DNA of 64,000 nucleotides from Trileptium ribeirensis (taxonomy: Eukaryota > Nematoda > Enoplea > Enoplida > Thoracostomopsidae): contig JASANE010018619.1 in NCBI GenBank assembly GCA_030248225.1, positions 26,824-90,823 of the forward strand, read 5' to 3'. The notes under the pieces are model-generated. The model saw nothing but the letters and a program-made list of their open reading frames with translations. It ran no database searches and was not told the DNA's origin. Positions 25,001 through 31,328 of this stretch are shown piece after piece. Position 1 is the stretch's first letter, and every line of letters starts with the position of its first letter. The translations under genes and the position numbers were made by a program.

Positions 25001-27435
25001 AGCTGTGTCAGGAAATGCACATCTTTCGTCACATGAGTTTAGCCTATCACCCTCAAGCAAATGGGGAGATTGAAAGATTCAACAGGACACTACTATACTT
25101 ACTACGAGTGAGTGTACCACAAAATGATCACCACTCATGGGATGTATCCCTACCGTTTTGCATAATGGCCTATAACTCTTCGGTACACACAGCAACTAAA
25201 TACCCACCCTTTTTGCTAATGCATGGATTTTATCCTAGGCTACCTGGAGAATATGACACGCATAGTGCTGCCACTGGATACACAGGAGCACATTCCTATA
25301 GGGCCAACGCGCAGCGCTGGATGGCTTCTATTAGGGAGCGTGCTTACCAATCAATGAAAGCCGCTCAAGAATTAAATCGGCTAAGATACGATAGACGAGC
25401 TCGCGAACCACGCTATCACACAGGAGAATTAGTTTGGGTTTATAGACATGACACTACACCAGGAACATCCAGGAAACTCACGCCTCGATGGTGTGGACCG
25501 TACGAAATATTAGGGATCACCCCGCCATGCATGCGTGTACGAATGCATTCTAACCCAGAAGGCATGGCCCATGTCGTACATATTAACAGGACTAAGCCAT
25601 GTTTTAGAGCATTAGACCCAGTACCTAACGTGGGAGATTGGTTAAGCCAAGTACACGCTTCCGTGCTAGAGCGGGGTCTAGCTGAGGCAACCCAACGTAT
25701 TATCGCTGATAGGGATTTCGTCACCGAGATAGAGCCGGTAGACGAAGTAGCAGTACGCACAGTAAGAACAGCAGCCAGTGATAGTTCCGATACGGAAAGC
25801 ATAGAAATGGGTGACCCTAACGACCCTAATTTATACCGTCGGACCTACGCTGAGATCGAAGCCGAGCAAGCAGCGATGGAACATATTGAGTACCGGACAG
25901 ACGACTACGAGCCTCAAAACCCAAGGACGGTCAGAAATCGAATCCCACTAACCGACCCGGATAGGGAAATAGAACCATCATGGCCACCAATATCACAGGA
26001 GCAGGTTACTGGTCAGGAAACCTTCTCATACATACCAGAACCTGGTAGCCGAGACACGCAGGTAGAATATGGACAACATACAGTACCAGTAACCACAATG
26101 GAAAGAATAGTGGCTACCAGCGAGGAAGTCCCATTTGGCGTACCAACAGTAGGTGTTGGAATACTCGAGGGACAACACTTCTACCCAGCAGATGTCACGC
26201 TATCTACCACGCCACGCGGAGCTTCAGGAGGAATCGTCGTACCAGGACCATACACCTCAGGGGATCTACGCTACGCAATCATGCTCGCCGCGCAGGACCA
26301 CCCACTATTTCAATCGCGACCAGCCGAACACATCATGGCATCCCGATTGCGAGTACCAATGGAGATGGCTACTCAAACCATAGGGGACTATACAACAATG
26401 CGCCCTTATAGTGCTCCACCAGCAGCCGCTAATCGGCCTATGTCCCCGCACCAATGGGTCTTTCGCGAGGCACCCATGACTCAGCCACCCCTAGGGTCAC
26501 CAATGTCCAGTTACTTGTCGGAAACCTCCGGAGAGGGTACGACAGTAGACGTAAGAGCAGCGGAAGCAGACGACGAGTTAACTAGCCAAACTTCACAGGA
26601 ACCGTCCTCTGCCGAACGACGCGCTCAGGCAGGACAGGAAACATCCAGCACCAGTTCTAGGACCCCTACCACGCAACCGGGTGCCTCTGACTCATTTAGT
26701 GAATTCACACTCGCAAGTTCAAGTAGCGAAGCACCGGCACCTCGGAGAGGAACTGGGCGCGCAGTAACACTAAGTACCCCTCCCCGCACCCGAGCACCGC
26801 CGAGCCAACAAAGGAGCACGCGAACACCGTCAGAAGAACGAGGAAAGGGTCTTGTCGGACGGGCCACCCAACGGAAACAAATAGTGTCGACTCGAGGCGG
26901 CTCAACTATTCAGTTCACCAGCACCGAACAACCGGGACCGTCCACGGTAACCATTACCGAGTTGGTACGCACCACAGCCACTACCACCTCCTCAGGAATA
27001 ATACGACTCAGTACCACGCAGGCAACGGCCCCAACCAGGCACCTTTTACATCGACAAGCTAGAGACCGGGTCTCTAGGCCGTACGGTGCAGCATCGGACG
27101 AGGAAGTAAGGGACGCCTTACGCAGTTCTAGACGCGTGACATTCCAAGAACCAGGGACAACCATTAGCGACACCGCGGGAACCTCAACCAGACTAGCTTC
27201 CGCTACACGCACACAATCAACTAGCGTTACTACCTCAATGACTAGCGCGCCAATACCGACCCCAAGATCACTTTTGATGGGCGAACGCTCCCCAGGTGGA
27301 ACTTTACCACCCACCACGTTCCCACGCTACCCCTCTAGCCAAGAATTGCACCCCGCCGCTTGGCGACAACGCGTACCTCGACCACCACCCCACGAGGAAT
27401 CCGAGTCCGACGAGTCGGACCCGCAAGTGGACTAA
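14422..27435 (+). CDS. Gag-Env-Protease-RT-RNase H-Integrase polyprotein (4337 aa)
   Basis: A single uninterrupted frame encodes the structural, envelope and enzymatic proteins. Order by residue: capsid-like Gag domain about 60-235; CCHC zinc knuckle 322-335; Arg/Gly/Tyr-rich RNA-binding-like stretch about 380-500; linker with Glu-Pro-Asn repeats to about 1110; unknown globular region about 1110-1533; acidic stretch about 1540-1630; internal signal sequence from 1654; Env-like ectodomain to 2219; membrane helix 2220-2243; protease with DTGA 2379-2382; RT with YIDD 2837-2840; RNase H with D2986, E3027, D3052, D3097; integrase with HHCC zinc site (C3422, C3425) and D3455, D3515, E3551; GPY motif 3692-3694; then a Ser/Thr/Pro-rich tail of about 600 residues. 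No stop codon or frameshift separates Gag from Pol. ATG 14422 follows 'ttcaaaa' and is the first in frame. Cleavage by the encoded protease and host furin and signal peptidase is inferred. Confidence 0.93.
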   Translation: MSLPASANRTPLSGAAGTTNVGSGAATTAGSTNAPAPTVSGDPLVAILQQLTQRTTTGPIIQVRDIPPFTGADGQDFEAWLATYDNLTDANGWTLDQKLICFPTVLKGEALKIYESFPDCQKQTYEALCYNMGFMYSSSQRDEDALITLRMRVQGEHESVALYGLDLQNLVDKAFPEVEGDQRDALLQKFLRQGLRRELKSSVIGKTYPSFKHMMDKLKYKEDAILASRKEVIGIPVRKSSRSKTVNCMSQGGENTQLVDQIREALDENKRTAASSDATIARLIDLLDKRTEQHQLNAMMQNSVTPAAGANAIPAAPIGNQCFRCGFIGHFARECPYYRTDMYDPLLNEYTRLSTRAAPGYMQNTPAPINGYPSAPPQYSNRPRYRVIEHRGAGRSSRRDEWNQQRGPVGYGQQGYYRPEPAPNTYGNYGRTEYYNRSRGRDTNGPNNWHSGYNAAPNARYPGPPQQLSAEAAPFRPRTPSNGWNTTNQAGAAPRARPAQAPMSQNEQSGRRNAGVMSVTRAADPELAHRLDVMRHEMSTLEERAGAGLSARSAQINAMITRDSAKYAHEDPNSEVENECQCEFEPEPTPYQLNLLQTNRTPAGVLPQATRSWGDNGDYNAIDSELTKTVEVGRNMEQINSKTERRSVSLSPTPGAQGVTRDPVSNGWPTDLYVYPKMESARSEEYRDTEQRSERGGGTENLMEPKEPNDPDVPSEKYGRWPFGLRGPINRASVSSNDPNAGTCNPSQAAAHRMETKNLADGEPSEPNGMEPRETPFGLRGPINRGRVSGNGSNAGTVQPGEATFRRLIQNYTCEAEPEEPAEELVNLMEPSGLADTENLVEPNLAEPNGWNGVPSNLAEGNREPRELNELNRVDASDTKLAPSNLGRPCEAPVAFQPTGEDRKGHWSGAMETFGKRVSPIVLTPFKIRERMCTLDSLEAGEDRRGHWPGEGRRWEVSCPDGPSSAQNCNLYVGSNSYRARSLSVGAVGSDQVGNCGLSLSWYSRSNRQVSMCAFECESAGTDASSVCVEPGGEAVLLVSETGSEPHGDKTEPSAETIPDVVDHDSRATMNPTLSGKDDEVEPIEPMEFYTGPKEQAKLNSEPEEPITASLSSNIMIVEPMIPELDINARASNQIMEQLATQPEIVTCYISREAVKEIGYGTTGLPVNLMDIIEQTLATPRSLRIRPLWNLIDVNPTTELNDDPTAQAKQATHPLSIQTNTQHNLDLALRKIFAKGPTEEKVEPLILQGLPNEERLILLGPDSEFAPTIITLGPGKVPRYSFIPPRLRPGREQVLARALFYRRVIAVSERICHAHQLLMIRVAGTAPLERRRDAAVVSGLLGFASPFLHTMAGIHVSSSMVRHLEGLLELVARVLNSMSITEAITEIYRSQIPILQTCQACEGQHNTNFMPTRGCTFVTYHGEWDYTGNLSAEYGIVRRNGTITIQPSRTYGLHTAPELTAYREANLEWLETVTSAPYLLDYLVTEYGESGPIAPVLSIDHIVYAVIANAIFKQVDSVQKREELLYLRLLWLRQPAQNIWQADPDDDMDAGSIVNPDADITFIDEEELESELSTAPSDMSEDEFNIPAIVTLDSDDVVSDLDSPSDNDNLEDEPYADTAEDGRVILTRSVRPFSNRLSRRYIAAAELWSRGIRFVGLVIFLLIVQQMGQTQAIATPFSDQVARLGAMVNQQVGTLIEPQGLVITAARSTFLPIVLRLSLDGLQPSRQATGMAWCVYTPRGKPCLGNCCPNPNCTTMPDLQRKIQELERELRSTYQGVLDTSYYMALMREYCEANVHFCEEPKARKKRFLAALAGAAGVVTGFLGVGVAFTNAVHLKDLNKQVIALSKEMRNTYSVAQGNSRAILKLTRANEELYSFLHHEMQEVVGMIEQVRCQEQRYVTEVHRELVNHMFRTSLRSSVDAVMEAMMSGQLSPKVVDAATLKRLFEKDPRIGQTILLREPALAYQFGQIYPVHIDLGTFKFAFILRVPLVTSDDVRPYFRIYNVGWNVPERSAHMRLPLPEYATRVEQARYEVLNLHACNTRPGIAFCEVHALATDHSSRCLDWIIMGEDAPEDTRRICRNSALVGPMVNHTDVYTTAQGVLIRTAEPKAVVSKQKHLSHVTRGETIMIPENGVLWLSHSNYTQLVVGPLMLASTLDAQEVTVNIGPNITIHDFPDIPLRPITWSSLEHAKATNLQVQRIADEQLKKVIDFPYITTTGVAPYLWMLVVLVIVGIGAIIYFRKKAGFCPKCIRGRLQRWWQQRPCGQTNPKRLELNIKTGNEYGTPDAVRPAVSAPAAPTEHLELRTLSPRRSARLNNPNEDEDVVLVEPTELFAVSERAQRRGHRTVSYHRQVNAMQHIDAPLLINAFIYRTPVLTLIDTGADVSIVSQHLVNKLGLQPRPDDSTRIVSATKQELALDGSISVPLSIGPIKVQTEFFVTQTAPYHCILGTNFLSQLPKCIINFRERCLEIGIDEEEAKIPFAGLERYDPPLIAVMCRKLTTIEPNTETFINAIPEIADTGVGPALFVPAPEMTDIAMAHALVLRSQRTIPIAVINFGNTPVTIYSGQTIGHIEVMSNPTIQFLKDTNQNLIRYEEHKEAKQLNHITTHPERIIEHIEAGKRSIDHERAQTVLSKIDFDKTLLSPFELKQLKTAIAENADVFSTHDFDLGRYTEHRHRIETGDAKPIKQAPYRLAHSLREPLREELNSMLDAGLIAPSSSPWGSPIVYVTKSDGSLRLCVDFRKVNTVAEQDAYPLPRIDDILGCLRNTKLMSSLDLNKGFWQLELDPETKDKTSFVTVHGQYEYNVLPFGLNSSPGAFQRCMSMILKGLEWEKCLIYIDDILVFSPSFEAHLADLIRVFDRFRKANLKLKPSKCHFGRGSLKYLGHIISTEGVKPDPEKAIAIEEFKRPETLKQLQSFLGLVGYYHKFIQNYSDICEPLNELKRKDMEFKWTPRCEEAFKKLKQALLDEPVLIHPDFTQPFILQTDASGYGMGAVLSQKTKQGIKPIAYASKALLDYQRRYPAIETEALAIRWAALHFKHYLVGHKFHVETDHKPLKTLFDKPPRNSRLSQWRSELLLEFGGFEILYRPGKENGNADALSRDPRYDPSVIEEIGDTYEVLMMGRGRPTGPRPPTTCAAWDQSHLPYPVRTVTPLATGAPTPITGSPMAPPGQPNPEAIPSQLVADTQAATVPPATLTQQAATLSAIPIRMDPGETPVMSVRTTTISGPDGRPQARGPKRPFRTESETMGLRATTLPTEQEFDRLMKLMMHYETEILPTVRIEDAQDTHENIYLPFFSDLPDFNLVRLLPYIQRNDPELGPIWWYLYNKTRPKAELGALRIEMRAHYFELAADTKILYMHPLQPGDINYKLCVPITLVQQILKHEHNTLYGGHPGRDRLIAKLKQFYYWKGMSEHVQQWIRRCTLCQSAKDPISRITTGLGRVPLANQPMYRVFVDILDIQVRSQAGNRYVIAFIDQFTKFAIAVPMRHQDANTAAHIFLYEVVNRYGAPRELYSDRGGAFTAHMFEELCQEMHIFRHMSLAYHPQANGEIERFNRTLLYLLRVSVPQNDHHSWDVSLPFCIMAYNSSVHTATKYPPFLLMHGFYPRLPGEYDTHSAATGYTGAHSYRANAQRWMASIRERAYQSMKAAQELNRLRYDRRAREPRYHTGELVWVYRHDTTPGTSRKLTPRWCGPYEILGITPPCMRVRMHSNPEGMAHVVHINRTKPCFRALDPVPNVGDWLSQVHASVLERGLAEATQRIIADRDFVTEIEPVDEVAVRTVRTAASDSSDTESIEMGDPNDPNLYRRTYAEIEAEQAAMEHIEYRTDDYEPQNPRTVRNRIPLTDPDREIEPSWPPISQEQVTGQETFSYIPEPGSRDTQVEYGQHTVPVTTMERIVATSEEVPFGVPTVGVGILEGQHFYPADVTLSTTPRGASGGIVVPGPYTSGDLRYAIMLAAQDHPLFQSRPAEHIMASRLRVPMEMATQTIGDYTTMRPYSAPPAAANRPMSPHQWVFREAPMTQPPLGSPMSSYLSETSGEGTTVDVRAAEADDELTSQTSQEPSSAERRAQAGQETSSTSSRTPTTQPGASDSFSEFTLASSSSEAPAPRRGTGRAVTLSTPPRTRAPPSQQRSTRTPSEERGKGLVGRATQRKQIVSTRGGSTIQFTSTEQPGPSTVTITELVRTTATTTSSGIIRLSTTQATAPTRHLLHRQARDRVSRPYGAASDEEVRDALRSSRRVTFQEPGTTISDTAGTSTRLASATRTQSTSVTTSMTSAPIPTPRSLLMGERSPGGTLPPTTFPRYPSSQELHPAAWRQRVPRPPPHEESESDESDPQVD
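16001..19150 (+). other. Gag-Env linker with repeats and unknown domain
   Basis: Up to about 17760 the protein is low in complexity, with recurrent 'NLxEP' and 'EPN' words, two copies of 'PFGLRGPINR' at residues 722 and 776, and two 'GEDRxGHW' words. Residues about 1110-1533 look globular, with helices around 'VSGLLGFASPFLHTMAGIHV' and a CxxC pair ('CQACEG') followed by an aromatic-rich segment. An acidic stretch follows. I recognise no family. It may be matrix-like, an Env-associated protein or a host-derived domain. Confidence 0.5.
19156..21230 (+). other. Env-like fusion glycoprotein region inside the polyprotein
   Basis: A hydrophobic segment 'FVGLVIFLLIVQQ' (from residue 1654) ending in 'TQA' looks like an internal signal peptide with cleavage near 1672. 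A short Cys-rich subunit follows, then a basic furin-type site RKKR (1804-1807). Directly behind it is an Ala/Gly-rich fusion-peptide-like stretch (1808 to about 1835) and a heptad-like helix. The ectodomain carries sequons NHT, NYT and NIT and ends in a membrane helix (2220-2243) with a basic stop. This layout is that of class I/F-type fusion proteins of errantiviruses and baculoviruses; the family assignment is inferred from architecture. The region is intact. Confidence 0.75.
21480..25620 (+). other. Pol region: protease, RT, RNase H, integrase
   Basis: The aspartic protease has 'LIDTGADVSIV'. The RT has 'LRLCVDFRKVN', 'SLDLNKGFWQ', 'LPFGLNSSPGAFQ' and 'YIDDILVFS'. RNase H has the 'TDASGYGMGAVLSQ', 'IETEALAI' and 'ETDHKPL' blocks. 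The integrase has the HHCC finger with 'GGHPGRDR' and 'CTLCQ', then the D,D35E core (D3455, D3515, E3551) and a 'WCGPYEI' GPY-type segment. All catalytic residues are present and spacing is normal, so the enzymes look functional. A Pro/Thr-rich linker (about 23790-24190) separates RNase H from integrase. Confidence 0.93.
25621..27435 (+). other. C-terminal extension after integrase
   Basis: About 600 residues follow the GPY segment: first an acidic part with 'EIEAEQAAMEHIEY', then a Ser/Thr/Pro/Arg-rich disordered part ending in an acidic 'SESDESD' tail. No chromodomain or other targeting module is visible. It could be a flexible tail or a separate cleaved product. Confidence 0.5.
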
Positions 27436-27499
27436 CTTACTCGACATAATGGCACGTACCCCGGAGTAAAGCCCAAAATTCCCAGAAGACCCAGAATAA

Positions 27500-27532
27500 G
27501 AATGAAAATTAAGGCAGACCTAATTTTCATTC
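27500..27532 (+). other. Perfect 12-bp hairpin between Pol and accessory ORF 1
   Basis: The arms 'gaatgaaaatta' (27500-27511) and 'taattttcattc' (27521-27532) are exact reverse complements around a 9-base loop. It sits 65 bases after the polyprotein stop and 37 bases before the putative splice acceptor, so an RNA role in splicing, export or translation is possible. No function can be assigned from sequence. Confidence 0.6.
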
Positions 27533-27544
27533 ATATTGCATAAA

Positions 27545-27569
27545 CTTACCAGTGTTTCCTCCATTCTAG
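27545..27569 (+). promoter_or_regulatory. Splice-acceptor-like sequence abutting ORF ATG
   Basis: The pyrimidine-rich 'gtttcctccattctag' ends exactly at the base before ATG 27570. Joined to an upstream donor it would place this ATG first in a subgenomic mRNA. Predicted only. Confidence 0.5.
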
Positions 27570-28826
27570 ATGCGCCGAAGCTACAGTCTCAACGACATCC
27601 AAGCGCCCCGAATACCGCAAGGTGTGCTGCACACCCCTGCAGTGTGCGATGGTCACCAATACCCGGTCGTCCCCAGAAGCCGCATGAGCAGCTCACGTTT
27701 CTGGGAGGCTGTTGCGCCGGAGCGGTCAAATTGGCCTGGATTAGCAAATGAGGACTTTCTGCACTGTGACCTCGAACACGATGGCCGGCGCCTCAACAGC
27801 GCCACCGAACATTATTGCCTGACGGTGTTAGAATTGTTGGGTTTCACCGACGCAGTCAAGGAATTGATGAACCAACGCCTTTCGCCAACGGCGGTCTACC
27901 TACGCACTCTGGCCCTCCTCCGCACCCTGCCTGCAGATACCCGACGGTGGCTCAAATCGTACCAGCCACACCTACTGCGCCCGATCCTACTGGGCAAATT
28001 CATGCTGCTTGAATACTGGGAGGAGCTGGACGATTCAGGCTACCGACCGCTCCTCTGCGACTCATTCGATAACTTCTGGGGCACGGGTGTCCACCGGACC
28101 GAATGTGGCGCGGATCAACCGGCGTATCATAACGTATTAGGCCACCTGCTGTGCGACATCCGGTCCTTCCACCGCGACCACTTCGTGCGGTGGCCACGGG
28201 TTATTATCGTCGGCGACGAGCGCGCCTTGCCGTTGTTGGACGTAGACATCAACCACAATTGGTTGACCTTCGTGCGGCCCGGGCTCAACATGGTCGCGCT
28301 GATCCAGTGGGCGAACGCCTTACTAACACCACAGACGGATTGCGTCGTAATCATCGGCGGATATCGAGACGTCTGGCACTCACCAAATAAGGCGTACTCG
28401 CCGAACACCTACATTACGCGAATCAAGCGCCATTTGATGATCCTTGATCGGCGTCTCCGAGCACACTCAACTATTGTGCTAACTGCCCCGGCACCACACT
28501 GGAACAATTTCAAAGTCAGCAGCCCGGTCTGGTTCAACGAACTCGCCGCGCGAAAGGCGAAAATGGTAGACGAACACCAGGCCCTTCAAAAGGTTATCAT
28601 GCCCAGCTGGCCCACCTCGCTGCGGGGGATTGAGGCCTGGGATGCGGTTGGACCGTTTAACCGACATGAAGAACGGCAACGGTGGACCGAACCAGTAGTG
28701 TCGCCGCTATTCTGGCCAAAATTCTGCACGTGGACTGAAGAACTAATTCAAGGTATGGACACTCTATGGCGCATGGGTGAGGCGTATGAGTACTGTCGAG
28801 ACTGGCCCCGTACCTGGCCAGCGTAA
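27570..28826 (+). CDS. Accessory protein 1 (418 aa), SGNH-hydrolase-like fold suspected
   Basis: It is a paralogue of the next ORF; shared blocks include 'FTDAVKELM'/'LTDAVRELL', 'LLRPILLGKF'/'IMRPILLSKF', 'HNVLGHLL'/'HNVMGRLL', 'VRWPRVIIVGD'/'VRWPRTIVIGD' and 'MPSWP'. The C-terminal half alternates strands and helices like an SGNH/GDSL hydrolase: 'IIVGDE' (G215-E217) would be block I with the catalytic Ser replaced by Glu, and 'IIGGYRD' (263-267) resembles the GGxND block. The second half of the catalytic pair is not clear, so an enzyme is doubtful. There is no signal peptide or membrane helix. The start was chosen because it is the first ATG and follows an acceptor-like sequence. Confidence 0.8.
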   Translation: MRRSYSLNDIQAPRIPQGVLHTPAVCDGHQYPVVPRSRMSSSRFWEAVAPERSNWPGLANEDFLHCDLEHDGRRLNSATEHYCLTVLELLGFTDAVKELMNQRLSPTAVYLRTLALLRTLPADTRRWLKSYQPHLLRPILLGKFMLLEYWEELDDSGYRPLLCDSFDNFWGTGVHRTECGADQPAYHNVLGHLLCDIRSFHRDHFVRWPRVIIVGDERALPLLDVDINHNWLTFVRPGLNMVALIQWANALLTPQTDCVVIIGGYRDVWHSPNKAYSPNTYITRIKRHLMILDRRLRAHSTIVLTAPAPHWNNFKVSSPVWFNELAARKAKMVDEHQALQKVIMPSWPTSLRGIEAWDAVGPFNRHEERQRWTEPVVSPLFWPKFCTWTEELIQGMDTLWRMGEAYEYCRDWPRTWPA

Positions 28827-28995
28827 GCCGTACCAACTAAGGAAAGGGAAAGAGAGGAATATTACCCGTTCTAAGTAATATAGGAAATAAAGATAAACTA
28901 ACCTCAATGGGACGGCGCTAACACCAAATATTGCATAAGGGTAGTACTGCGAGCGAGGCGAGAAAAACAGCGACCTTATGTCAAGATAACGCGAT

Positions 28996-29020
28996 TATCT
29001 ATTTGATATTATCCTTGCAG
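28996..29020 (+). promoter_or_regulatory. Splice-acceptor-like sequence abutting second accessory ATG
   Basis: The sequence 'ttgatattatccttgcag' ends at 29020, immediately before ATG 29021. This is the same arrangement as at 27569/27570, which supports expression of both accessory ORFs from spliced subgenomic RNAs. Confidence 0.5.
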
Positions 29021-30280
29021 ATGGCCAGCACCTCCCAACGCCGACGCAGCGACGAAGCTGAACAAGTTCGAAGACAATCCGGCGGGGGCGTTCCAATGGT
29101 CGGACCATTCGCCCCGCCTGAAGCGGTTTGGTTCCAACTCCCAACGATTCCAACCTATCACGTGGACTTAACTAAACCGTATGTGACATTCTTGATCCAC
29201 GGCACTGAATGGCCGGAACTGTCGAACATGCATGAAGCATCAGTGCCATTCGCCCACGATGGCAACACTTTATCTACCGTCGAAAAGCACTATCAAGTGC
29301 AGGTGCTATCGTTGTTGGAGCTGACTGACGCGGTCCGCGAGCTATTGCTCATGACTGGCTCCCCACTACAGCTCAAGACGCGAGCTCGGGAACTAAAGAA
29401 CGAGCTCGTAGATGGTATCACCCAAGCTCGCATCAAGCCGCTGCTCGAACATATTATGCGGCCAATCCTGCTCAGTAAGTTCGCCATACCGGAGTATGCG
29501 CGAATTTTGCGGCTCACAGACGGCCAACAATTGTTGGAGGCTACCACGGACAGCTTTTGGGGCGTCGGGCGTACTAACCAACAGTTGCAGCGACATGAAG
29601 CCCCGACGCGCTGTCACAACGTCATGGGCCGGCTCCTCGAGGAAGTACGGGACTACCGTGCTACGGGTCACGTTCGCTGGCCCCGAACAATTGTAATAGG
29701 TGACGCCCTGGCGCTACCAATCCTGGAAATGGCCGCCGAACAGAAATGGATCGTCAATGGATGGCCCGGCTCCACCTTAGTGCGATTGTTGCAGTTGGCC
29801 AACGGTATACTTACCGCGCAAACTAACTGCATCGTTATCCTCGGTGGGTTTCAATACGTGCACCGCAAGGCCCCAATGGAGCAGCTCCACGCCGCCTTGC
29901 CGAATGCCGCCTTTCGAAAATTCAAGCGGCATCTGGGTGTACTTTCCCGCCGAGTCGCAACCACTGCGGCTATTGTTGTTGAACCACCGGTACCCCGATG
30001 GGTCGCCACTAACCAAGACGCCTTGTCGTGGACGGCTGAACTAAAGCATTTGATGGCCAACCATCGACAGCAGCATGACACGTTCCACAATGTGTACATG
30101 CCTTCCTGGCCGGTTGCGTTCCACAGTGCAAACGCGTGGGAACGGGACGAGCCACACATGGAATGGCAAGCACGGCCACGCTTTGAAGAACCGACGGTGT
30201 CCTACTACTGCCGGCGGAACTTCTGTGAGTGGGTAAGCCGTTTGGTTAGGAACGCCGAGTTGGGCCGCCTAACGCGTTAA
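29021..30280 (+). CDS. Accessory protein 2 (419 aa), paralogue of accessory protein 1
   Basis: The frame is open from 28931, but the first ATG is 29021, which gives 419 residues, almost exactly the length of its neighbour. The N-terminus is basic and hydrophilic; a helical middle precedes a Rossmann-like half with 'IVIGDA' (G227-A229) and 'ILGGFQY' (275-279). Relative to SGNH enzymes both the Ser of GDS and the Asp of GGxND are replaced, so this copy looks catalytically dead if the fold assignment is right. Downstream DNA of both ORFs shares 'actgcgagcga', indicating that the duplication included flanking sequence. The function is unknown; a structural or Env-partner role is one possibility. 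Confidence 0.8.
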   Translation: MASTSQRRRSDEAEQVRRQSGGGVPMVGPFAPPEAVWFQLPTIPTYHVDLTKPYVTFLIHGTEWPELSNMHEASVPFAHDGNTLSTVEKHYQVQVLSLLELTDAVRELLLMTGSPLQLKTRARELKNELVDGITQARIKPLLEHIMRPILLSKFAIPEYARILRLTDGQQLLEATTDSFWGVGRTNQQLQRHEAPTRCHNVMGRLLEEVRDYRATGHVRWPRTIVIGDALALPILEMAAEQKWIVNGWPGSTLVRLLQLANGILTAQTNCIVILGGFQYVHRKAPMEQLHAALPNAAFRKFKRHLGVLSRRVATTAAIVVEPPVPRWVATNQDALSWTAELKHLMANHRQQHDTFHNVYMPSWPVAFHSANAWERDEPHMEWQARPRFEEPTVSYYCRRNFCEWVSRLVRNAELGRLTR

Positions 30281-31328
30281 GCGCGATACCGAACTCACAA
30301 GTTAAGGCAAGCAAGGTGCACTGCGAGCGAAAAGGTTCATGCGGGAGTTAACAAACAGCCGCGAGCGAAACGTAGACGAGGACAGTGACAGCGAGAAGTA
30401 GAGAGAAAAAACGAGCGGAAAACAGCTAGGGAGCGACACGAAGAATCCCCTTAGGAACAACCCCATCTAAGACTAAACAATTAAGAAACACTAGTAGCAT
30501 CAAGTAACCTAAGTCGTACCAAAACCTAAGAAATAAGATTGTCAAAGTTTCAAGTCTAAGTGAAAACCGTTAATCATGGCGATCTTAGAGAAACTCTATG
30601 ATTCTCGAGGAAGCTCCTGGGTCAGGCACCCCGGCAGCCGGACCCTTTCCTGGGGGTGACCAGAGACCAAACGACCCGGAGGTACGTGCTTGCAAATATA
30701 TACCTATATATGTATATATACATTCTGCTATAATTATTATACAATAATGCATTGTTATATGTTTTAATATAAAATAAAAAAACTATATTTATGGGCATCG
30801 ATACAAAATGAACAAGAATATATGTAAGAGGAAAGGAAAAGATTTTACATGATTTCAACCACTTTAACAGTTTAGCCCATAAGGGAAAACTCCAAAAAAT
30901 CCGGAAAATAAGGGAGAAGGGGCGACGTTTTCACGTTTTCTTGGCGTAAAGAGATATCAGGTCGCCCTTCTGCCCTGAAATTTACAACCTTTTTCTAGAA
31001 TTTATACAAATTTACTGAAACTCATCAAATTTTACTAAAATTTATCGAATATTTACCAAAACTTACCAAATTTTTACGGAAATTCTGGAAATCTGACAAA
31101 TTTTCTCCAAACTTCCCGCAAATTTTCTTAAATTTTCATGCATAATTTTAAAATCTTTGGAAATTTTACGTGAATTTCATAACAATCTCCAAATTTTCAA
31201 GCCAAATCAGATAAAGGGCTGTACATCTGCGGATTTAACGGCAAAATTTCATACAACCTTATTTTCCATCTGATTTACACTCTTACCCTAAGTAAGGAGT
31301 CTAATAAATCCAAAAAATTTTTAAGAGA
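30281..31328 (+). other. 3' untranslated interior of the LTR element
   Basis: There is no ORF. It contains a purine-rich zone (30300-30420), a TA-rich stretch (30690-30780) and, at about 30990-31200, a diffuse repetition of 'aatttaccaaaatttac'-like words. No convincing polypurine tract directly precedes the 3' LTR; the last bases are 'tttttaagaga'. A purine-rich 'ataagggagaagggg' lies farther upstream at about 30905. Confidence 0.5.

Noticed and set aside
28931..29020. N-terminal extension of accessory protein 2
   Set aside because: The frame is open but has no ATG; the acceptor-like sequence and the length match to its paralogue favour ATG 29021.
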